Position numbers and translations under genes: made by a program
In this document: piece by piece, positions 1 through 4,739 of the stretch
Numbering within the stretch: position 1 is the stretch's first letter
How the letters are laid out: every line of letters starts with the position of its first letter
NCBI GenBank assembly: GCA_017474705.1
Contig: JAFVHC010000350.1
Span: 1 to 6,856, forward strand
Direction: 5' to 3'
Length of the DNA stretch: 6,856 nt
Source: Bacillota bacterium
Lineage (GTDB): Bacteria; Bacillota; Clostridia; Lachnospirales; Bianqueaceae
Notes under the pieces: model-generated
The model's database searches: none
Seen by the model: only the letters and a program-made list of their open reading frames with translations
Told to the model about the DNA's origin: nothing

Positions 1-844
1 CGAATGCGACCTTGTAGGGATCTCTGGCCTGGTGGTCGACATCATCCAGAGCGTAGCCGTCCCCGTTGCCTGTGAGACAGTGGTATTCGGGATAGATGGC
101 GATGTCACCGAAAACCTCTTTCACGTACTGGTAGGATGTGGAAGAAGTGATGATGCCCATCTTCGTCCCGCCCATCTCCAGGCGGTTCAGGTCCGTCGTT
201 TCAGCAAACGCTTTCAGTTTCAACGTACGTTCTTCTACAAAGGGATGACGGCGGATGGCATTGGCCGGAGACATGACGTATTTGGCGATATTCTTTACAT
301 ATGGCTTCGGTTCCGGAACGATGCGCTCTCCCGTCTCGACTACGCTCTGGGAATGCGCTACGCGGGTGCACATTTTCACAAGCACCGGTGTGTCGAACGT
401 TTCAGAGATCTCATAAGCTTTGAACGCAAAGGTATAAGCCTCTTCGGAATCCGAAGGCTCCAGCATGGGGATCTTCGCTGCGACGGCATAGTGGCGCGAA
501 TCCTGCTCGTTCTGAGAAGAATGCATGCCCGCATCATCAGCGACGCAGATGACGAGACCCCCGTTGACACCGGTATAAGAACAGGTGAACAACGGATCGG
601 CCGCCACGTTCAGGCCGACATGCTTCATGCCGCAGAAACTGCGCTTTCCTGCCAATGCTGCACCGAAGGCCGTTTCCATAGCGACCTTTTCATTCGGTGC
701 CCACTCGCTGTAGACTTCATCGAATTTCGCCAGTTCTTCGGTAACCTCGGTACTGGGAGTACCCGGATAACTGGATACGACGCTGACTCCGGCCTCATAC
801 AGGCCGCGGGCCAGCGCTTTATTGCCTAAAAGTAATTGTTTCAT
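1..844 (-). CDS. iorA: Indolepyruvate:ferredoxin oxidoreductase alpha subunit, N-terminal part (runs off left edge)
   Basis: This is the N-terminal 281 residues of the thiamine-diphosphate-dependent IorA subunit. With IorB it oxidatively decarboxylates aryl-pyruvates (indolepyruvate, phenylpyruvate, from aromatic amino acids) to aryl-acetyl-CoA with reduction of ferredoxin, in the cytoplasm. The sequence shows the family's opening: MKQLLLGNKALARGL, the YPGTPSTE motif at residues 26-33, EWAPNEKVAMETAFGAALAG at 48-66, the VGLNVAADPLFT stretch at 76-87, and DDAGMHSSQNEQDSRHYA at 103-120. The domain-linking segment MGIITSSTSYQY is at 229-240. The ATG at 844-842 overlaps the TGA of the upstream yerC-like gene as ATGA, and an AAGGA site at 854-858 lies nine bases upstream. 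The C-terminal ThDP-binding and ferredoxin-like 4Fe-4S domains would be beyond the left edge. Residues from about 248 onward do not show the expected (K)LGMxxPLP-type continuation (see findings). The identity of the first 245 residues is very secure. Confidence 0.93.
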   Translation of the reverse strand, partial: MKQLLLGNKALARGLYEAGVSVVSSYPGTPSTEVTEELAKFDEVYSEWAPNEKVAMETAFGAALAGKRSFCGMKHVGLNVAADPLFTCSYTGVNGGLVICVADDAGMHSSQNEQDSRHYAVAAKIPMLEPSDSEEAYTFAFKAYEISETFDTPVLVKMCTRVAHSQSVVETGERIVPEPKPYVKNIAKYVMSPANAIRRHPFVEERTLKLKAFAETTDLNRLEMGGTKMGIITSSTSYQYVKEVFGDIAIYPEYHCLTGNGDGYALDDVDHQARDPYKVAF

Positions 845-1158
845 TCTGCTTCTTCCTTGCTTTCAGCTTCCATTGCCTGCATGCGGTCGAGCACTTCACC
901 GATGCAGCCGGTGCCGTAATTGAGCATCCGGTTGACGCGGCTGATCGTTGCCGAGCTGGCATTGGTCATTTCTTTGATCTCGGTATAGACGCGGTTCTGG
1001 TGCAGCATGCTTGCCACCTCGAAGCGCTGTTCGATCGAATTCAGTTCTGTCATGGCACAAAGATCCTCAAAAAAACGGCGGCATTCTTCAACAGACTGCA
1101 GCGAGAGGATCGCTTTATACATGGCATCATCATGTGTTTTCATGACTGGTCTGGGCAT
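841..1158 (-). CDS. yerC: YerC/YecD-type TrpR-superfamily DNA-binding protein
   Basis: A 105-residue protein resembling the Firmicutes YerC/YecD family, small all-helical members of the TrpR superfamily. The core has the family pattern: an N-terminal helix (MYKAILSLQSVEECRRFFEDL, residues 13-33), the segment LNSIEQRFEVASMLHQNRVY (39-58) and a helix-turn-helix EIKEMTNASSATISRVNRML (60-79). These are followed by YGTG and an acidic C-terminal tail. The ATG at 1158-1156 follows an AGGAGG box at 1170-1175 (plus-strand coordinates) with an 11-base gap; an in-frame ATG five codons later has no closer ribosome binding site. It is cytoplasmic and expected to bind DNA as a dimer. It overlaps the iorA start by four bases, so the two are co-transcribed and probably translationally coupled. 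Its ligand is unknown. The link to an aromatic-acid enzyme makes an aromatic amino acid or derivative an attractive but unproven guess. Confidence 0.9.
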   Translation of the reverse strand: MPRPVMKTHDDAMYKAILSLQSVEECRRFFEDLCAMTELNSIEQRFEVASMLHQNRVYTEIKEMTNASSATISRVNRMLNYGTGCIGEVLDRMQAMEAESKEEAE

Positions 1159-1196
1159 TTTGATAAAAACCTCCTGATTTTTTACACCTCGTTCCT

Positions 1197-1225
1197 ATTT
1201 TACCATCAAATGTTGAAATAGTAAA
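1197..1225 (-). promoter_or_regulatory. Probable sigma-A promoter for yerC-iorA
   Basis: Read on the minus strand, TTTACT (plus 1220-1225) and TAAAAT (plus 1197-1202) are separated by exactly 17 bases. They match the -35 consensus at four of six positions and the -10 at five of six. Transcription would start near 1190, giving a leader of about 30 bases that contains the AGGAGG ribosome binding site. The region around the -35 is very AT-rich and contains TTGAA (1213-1217) and TTCAA (1235-1239) as weak inverted half-sites, which could be an operator, although the symmetry is short. Confidence 0.65.
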
Positions 1226-1296
1226 GTAAAATAATTCAATGCTTTAAACTATAGAAAATCGAGAATGAAACCCTGCTGTATCCGGATCAAATCCCC

Positions 1297-1325
1297 TTGA
1301 CGGCCGGTTTTCGCATTAGTATAAT
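1297..1325 (+). promoter_or_regulatory. Near-consensus sigma-A promoter for the alpha-galactosidase gene
   Basis: TTGACG at 1297-1302 (five of six matches to the -35) and a perfect TATAAT at 1320-1325 are separated by a 17-base spacer. The predicted start of transcription is near 1332, giving a 5' leader of about 40 bases ending in the ribosome binding site at 1359-1364. Such a strong promoter for a sugar-utilisation gene would normally need repression or catabolite control, but no convincing cre-like palindrome is visible in 1159-1371. The divergent yerC promoter lies about 70 bases away. Confidence 0.85.
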
Positions 1326-1358
1326 GAAGCCGAATGAACCTGCAGAGCAGGCTGATGC

Positions 1359-1364
1359 AAGGAG
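1359..1364 (+). promoter_or_regulatory. Ribosome binding site that fixes the alpha-galactosidase start
   Basis: AAGGAG lies seven bases before the ATG at 1372. It decides the start in favour of 1372. The in-frame TTG at 1297 is the first base triplet of the -35 box, so a longer protein beginning there would start upstream of the transcript. Confidence 0.88.
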
Positions 1365-1371
1365 ATATATC

Positions 1372-3321
1372 ATGAGCATTTTCTTTAATGAAGAAACCCG
1401 TTCTTTCCGTCTGGATGCCAAAGATACCACGTATATGATCCAGATCCTGGGACAGGAAGGCATCCTTTTACACGCTTACTGGGGCAAGCGTCTGCCGGAT
1501 CCGGCCGCCTTGTATCCAGTCGGTCCTTATCCGGCTCCGGAGAACCTGGAACGTGAACGCGTGACCATCATGGACATCATGCCGCAGGAATATCCTACCG
1601 AAGATATCGGTGATTTCCGCGAAAGCGCTTTTTCCGTTCTGACCGAAGGCGGGCACGAGGCCGCTGCGCTGGTCTACCGTTCTCATACGATCACCAAAGG
1701 CAAGCCTCGCTTGGCCGGACTGCCTGCTACTTTCGGCAGTGATGACGACTGCGAAACACTGGAGATCCTGACGGAAGATCCCTTGCTCGGCATCTGCGCT
1801 AAACTGCGCTACACAGTCTTTGAAGACCTGGACGTGATCACACGGAGCGTTGAGTTCTCCAATGAAGGCACCTCCCCTGTCCGTCTCACCCGCGCTTTAT
1901 CCGCCTGCGTGGATTTCGACCGGGACGATCTGGACATGGTCACTTTATACGGTGGATGGGCTCGAGAGAACAACGCACAGCGGGTGCCCGTACATCACGG
2001 CAAACAAAGCGTAGAATCCGCCCGCGGCGAATCCAGCAATGCCTACAATCCGTTCATGGCCCTGATGGCACGTGACGCCTCCGAAGATCACGGTACCGTG
2101 TATGGCTTCAGCTTTGTATATTCCGGTAATTTCACCGCTTCCGCTCAGTTGGACCAGTACGGACATATCCGTGCGCTGATGGGGATCAGCCCGCAGCATT
2201 TCGGCTGGAAACTGGAACCCGGCGCTTCTTTCCAGGCACCGGAAGTCGTTTTAGTGCATTCGGATGCCGGTCTTGGCAAGATGACACGTACTTTCCACGA
2301 TCTGTATCGCAATCATCTGATCCGCGGCAAATACGCCCATGCTCTGCGTCCTGTCCTGATCAATAACTGGGAAGCTACCTATTTCGATTTCAACACAGAC
2401 AAATTGCTGGAGATCGCGCGCTTGGCCGCCGATCAAGGGATCGAGCTGTTCGTCATGGACGATGGATGGTTCGGCGCCCGCCGCAGTGACAATGCCGGTC
2501 TCGGTGACTGGTATGTATGTGAAGACGTACTGCCCGGCGGTCTGAAGCCTCTGGTCGATGGCATCAACAAACTGGGCATGAAATTCGGTATCTGGATCGA
2601 ACCGGAAATGGTCAATGAGGATTCCGACCTGTTCCGTGCACATCCGGATTATGCCATCCAGATCCCGGACCGCAGACGCGGCTTAAAGCGAAACCAGCTG
2701 GTCCTGGATTTCTCACGCAAAGAAGTCGTGGACTATGTGTACGGCATGATCTCCAAAGTTCTTGCCAGCGCCAATGTGGAATATGTCAAATGGGATATGA
2801 ACCGCACTCTGACCAACCTGGGTTCCTTTGCACTGCCTGCCGATCAGCAGCAGGAGCTGGAACACCGGTACATGCTCGGCGTCTATGATATGCAGGACCG
2901 CCTGACGACCGATTTCCCGAATATCCTGCTGGAGAACTGTTCCAGTGGCGGCGCCCGCTTCGATCCCGGTATGCTCTACTACAGCCCGCAGATCTGGACC
3001 TCTGACAATACAGATGCGATCGCCCGCCTGAAGATCCAGGCAGGAACTGCTCTGGCCTATCCTCTGTCCGCGATCGATGCCAACGTCAGTATCGTACCGA
3101 ACCATCAGACCGGCCGTGTGACTCCGTTCGCGACCCGCGGCCATGTCGCCATGTGCGGTACATTCGGATATCAGCTGGACATCACAAAACTCAGTGAAGA
3201 AGAACTGGCCATGATCCCGCAGCAGGTCGAGGATTATCACAAGTATAATCCGCTGGTCACCACCGGAGATTATTACCGCCTGCACGATATCTTCGCCAGG
3301 GACACTGGGACAGCTGGATGA
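1372..3321 (+). CDS. aga: GH36 alpha-galactosidase, main part, truncated by a frameshift
   Basis: Alpha-galactosidase (glycoside hydrolase family 36), releasing alpha-1,6-linked galactose from melibiose, raffinose and related oligosaccharides. No signal peptide is visible, so it is probably cytoplasmic and acts on imported sugars. From the ATG at 1372 the frame gives 649 residues: an N-terminal beta-sandwich domain (about 1-320), then the (beta/alpha)8 barrel. Family motifs are NNWEATYFDF (331-340), MDDGWFG (362-368), GIWIEPEMV (406-414), KWDMNR (473-478), ENCSSGGARFD (521-531) and WTSDNTDA (542-549). By comparison with known members, Asp475 is the nucleophile and Asp545 the acid/base, 70 residues apart as in the Geobacillus enzymes. 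The last nine codons (ending GTAG) are out of frame; restoring one base near 3299-3301 gives GHWDSWMIVAKD and joins the C-terminal part at 3318-3554, for about 727 residues, the normal family length. No transporter or regulator genes are adjacent within the window. Confidence 0.93.
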   Translation: MSIFFNEETRSFRLDAKDTTYMIQILGQEGILLHAYWGKRLPDPAALYPVGPYPAPENLERERVTIMDIMPQEYPTEDIGDFRESAFSVLTEGGHEAAALVYRSHTITKGKPRLAGLPATFGSDDDCETLEILTEDPLLGICAKLRYTVFEDLDVITRSVEFSNEGTSPVRLTRALSACVDFDRDDLDMVTLYGGWARENNAQRVPVHHGKQSVESARGESSNAYNPFMALMARDASEDHGTVYGFSFVYSGNFTASAQLDQYGHIRALMGISPQHFGWKLEPGASFQAPEVVLVHSDAGLGKMTRTFHDLYRNHLIRGKYAHALRPVLINNWEATYFDFNTDKLLEIARLAADQGIELFVMDDGWFGARRSDNAGLGDWYVCEDVLPGGLKPLVDGINKLGMKFGIWIEPEMVNEDSDLFRAHPDYAIQIPDRRRGLKRNQLVLDFSRKEVVDYVYGMISKVLASANVEYVKWDMNRTLTNLGSFALPADQQQELEHRYMLGVYDMQDRLTTDFPNILLENCSSGGARFDPGMLYYSPQIWTSDNTDAIARLKIQAGTALAYPLSAIDANVSIVPNHQTGRVTPFATRGHVAMCGTFGYQLDITKLSEEELAMIPQQVEDYHKYNPLVTTGDYYRLHDIFARDTGTAG

Positions 3322-3554
3322 TCGTGGCGAAAGACAAGAGCGAAGCCCTGGTCACTTACGTCAACATCTCTTCTCAGGGCGGCGATGCCGTCGTCAACAA
3401 GGTGCGGCTCAAAGGTCTGGATCCCATGGCCTTCTACCGCATCGACGGTTCCGAGATCGTTGTTTCCGGCCAGATGCTGATGGAAAGCGGCATGTATGTC
3501 GAGCTTCCGCATGTGGATTATGCTTCCACCATGGTACATCTGACACGCCTGTAA
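3318..3554 (+). pseudogene. aga: C-terminal domain of the GH36 alpha-galactosidase, separated by a frameshift
   Basis: This 78-residue frame (IVAKDKSEALVTYVNI through YRIDGSEIVVSGQMLMESGM) is the C-terminal beta-sandwich domain expected at the end of GH36 enzymes. It includes the conserved W-x-x-V-x-x-D-K-S-E-A-like join and a GLDPMAFYRIDG segment. It lies in the -1 frame relative to the main part and begins with an ATG that overlaps the premature TGA as ATGA (3318-3321). Reinitiation could therefore in principle yield a separate polypeptide, but there is no good ribosome binding site close to this ATG. The reading is best taken as one gene damaged by a single-base deletion or by a sequence error rather than as an independent gene. 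The stop is TAA at 3552-3554, 14 bases before the terminator. Confidence 0.88.
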
Positions 3555-3568
3555 ACTGTTTGACCAAC

Positions 3569-3600
3569 AAAAAAGGAGTCTGTCAAGACTCCTTTTTTTT
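3569..3600. terminator. Bidirectional intrinsic terminator between convergent transcripts
   Basis: GGAGTCT (3575-3581) pairs perfectly with AGACTCC (3586-3592) around a four-base GTCA loop. The stem is flanked by six As on the left (3569-3574) and eight Ts on the right (3593-3600), so it has a U-tract in both directions. It ends the alpha-galactosidase transcript on the plus strand and the exporter operon on the minus strand. The final codons and the stop codon of the minus-strand gene lie inside the hairpin: its lysine-rich KKKES tail is encoded by the A-tract and one arm, and its TGA covers the loop. Confidence 0.93.
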
Positions 3601-4413
3601 GTACAGCAAAGGGATCAGACCGAAAGGATCCTTTCCCTTGTATGCATCTATGACCCGTTTGCATTGCATCATAGTGCCTGCAGCCCATGCTGCCATCTTC
3701 TCCGGTTCGTCCGTGTAGTTTCCCAGACGTCCGCCCATGTAACGATCTCCTCGGATCCCAAGGAACAGACTTTCCAATCCGGGATCGAAGCATCCAAAGG
3801 CGGCATACAGTCCCACCATGTCAGCGATCAGCTCATCCCGCACTGCATCCACGTCATCCGGATACAAACGTCGGCATATCACGTGTGTGATCTCATGATA
3901 CCGGCGGATCGTGTCCGAATACAGGATCCAATCTTCTTCTGAATACCCCGCTGCCATGGCATCCACATCACTGTAGGGTCCTCGGGACAGAACGATCAGC
4001 TGATCGATGTAATTCTCTCTTTTCGCAGTAAAGCGTTTGAACTCTGCGGTTTGTTCTTCTTCAGAGAACTTTGCCAGATGAGCGTGGATCCTGGGCCAGT
4101 TGAACACCTGCAGCATAGCAGCTCCCTGACTTTTGGGGATCTGAACGTCAGGTCCGTTTTTGGCGGCCATAAAACCACGCATGACCCGTTCGAAATCCTC
4201 CCGGTCTCCCAATGTGGCAACGCAGATCGGACCGACCGGCGTGTCCGCGGTCTCAAGGCGGTCCATAGGATCTCCATGATATTGGTCCAGTTTTTGGGAT
4301 TTCGGCATATCACCACGCAAAACGACACTGCGGTACGCCGCCTGGTCATCCTTGTCCGGATCCAGATATAGCAGCGGATATTGTGCTGCCAATCTTTCGA
4401 TCACCGTGCTCAT
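3583..4413 (-). CDS. Unrecognised protein with HEITH zinc-metallopeptidase motif, last gene of the exporter operon
   Basis: A 276-residue protein of a family I do not recognise with certainty. Residues 173-177 read HEITH, a match to the HExxH zinc-binding and catalytic motif of zincin metallopeptidases. About 16 residues later comes RDELIADMVGLY (192-203), where Glu194 or Asp198 could be the third zinc ligand, as in gluzincins. The protein has no signal peptide and no obvious membrane segment, so it is probably cytoplasmic. The N-terminal half (1-150) is mixed and polar, with GPICVATLGD at 61-70. The ATG at 4413-4411 overlaps the TGA of the sigma-like gene as ATGA, with a GAGG site ten bases upstream, so its synthesis is coupled to that gene. 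A role as a peptidase for an exported peptide, or as a regulator of the sigma-like protein, would fit the setting but is inference. The HExxH match could also be structural only. Confidence 0.8.
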   Translation of the reverse strand: MSTVIERLAAQYPLLYLDPDKDDQAAYRSVVLRGDMPKSQKLDQYHGDPMDRLETADTPVGPICVATLGDREDFERVMRGFMAAKNGPDVQIPKSQGAAMLQVFNWPRIHAHLAKFSEEEQTAEFKRFTAKRENYIDQLIVLSRGPYSDVDAMAAGYSEEDWILYSDTIRRYHEITHVICRRLYPDDVDAVRDELIADMVGLYAAFGCFDPGLESLFLGIRGDRYMGGRLGNYTDEPEKMAAWAAGTMMQCKRVIDAYKGKDPFGLIPLLYKKKES

Positions 4414-4739
4414 ACTCTTTTCACCTCGGCAAGGTCCGGTCCCGGACGATCTGCCTGGATCCCTTCCGGAAGATCTGTCCGTTTGGCATAGGCTGCCGAT
4501 CGCATCAGATTGACCGTCTGATTGTGCGCGATCCTGGTCAGCCAGGTCCGTATGGAAGCTTTCCCGGCATCGTATCTGCTGAAATTCGTATATGCCCTGA
4601 CAAACGTTTCTGCGGTGACGTCTTCCGCGTCCTCCTTGTTCATCAGCAGCATCAAAGCGTATTTGTAGATACTGTCATAATATGCATCATAAACTTCAAT
4701 GAAGCTCTCCCCTTCACTCATACGGTCAAGGTCTTTCAT
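4410..4739 (-). CDS. ECF-type sigma factor fragment: region 2 domain only, no region 4
   Basis: A 109-residue protein whose residues 13-80 match sigma-70 region 2 of ECF sigma factors: FIEVYDAYYDSIYKYALMLL, then the hallmark NKEDAEDVTAETFVRAY (34-50) and IRTWLTRIAHNQTVNLMR (63-80). These parts bind the beta-prime subunit of core RNA polymerase and the -10 element. Typical ECF sigma factors are about 160-200 residues and carry a region 4 helix-turn-helix. Here the frame stops after a short linker (LPEGIQADRPGPDLAEVKRV), and no region 4 is visible in any frame downstream. The ATG at 4739-4737 overlaps the TGA of the ABC exporter gene, with an AGGAG site (4748-4752) eight bases upstream, and its own TGA overlaps the next gene. 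It could be a minimal sigma subunit working with a separate partner, a modulator that binds core polymerase, or a decayed sigma factor. Confidence 0.88.
   Translation of the reverse strand: MKDLDRMSEGESFIEVYDAYYDSIYKYALMLLMNKEDAEDVTAETFVRAYTNFSRYDAGKASIRTWLTRIAHNQTVNLMRSAAYAKRTDLPEGIQADRPGPDLAEVKRV

Noticed and set aside
32..829. A long plus-strand open frame of 265 codons.
   Set aside because: It is the antisense shadow of iorA, whose minus-strand translation is a clear family match; the plus-strand protein resembles nothing and has no ribosome binding site.
1213..1239. TTGAA...TTCAA inverted repeat as a defined operator.
   Set aside because: The arms are only five bases in a very AT-rich stretch, so the match may be chance; it is mentioned only as a possibility.
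1297..1371. A 25-residue N-terminal extension of the alpha-galactosidase starting at TTG 1297.
   Set aside because: The TTG is part of the -35 box, a perfect -10 lies inside the extension, and a strong ribosome binding site precedes the ATG at 1372, where the family sequence begins.
3292..3321. Programmed -1 ribosomal frameshifting in the alpha-galactosidase.
   Set aside because: No slippery heptamer of the usual kind and no obvious downstream stimulatory hairpin were seen; a one-base deletion or sequence error at the GGG run is simpler.
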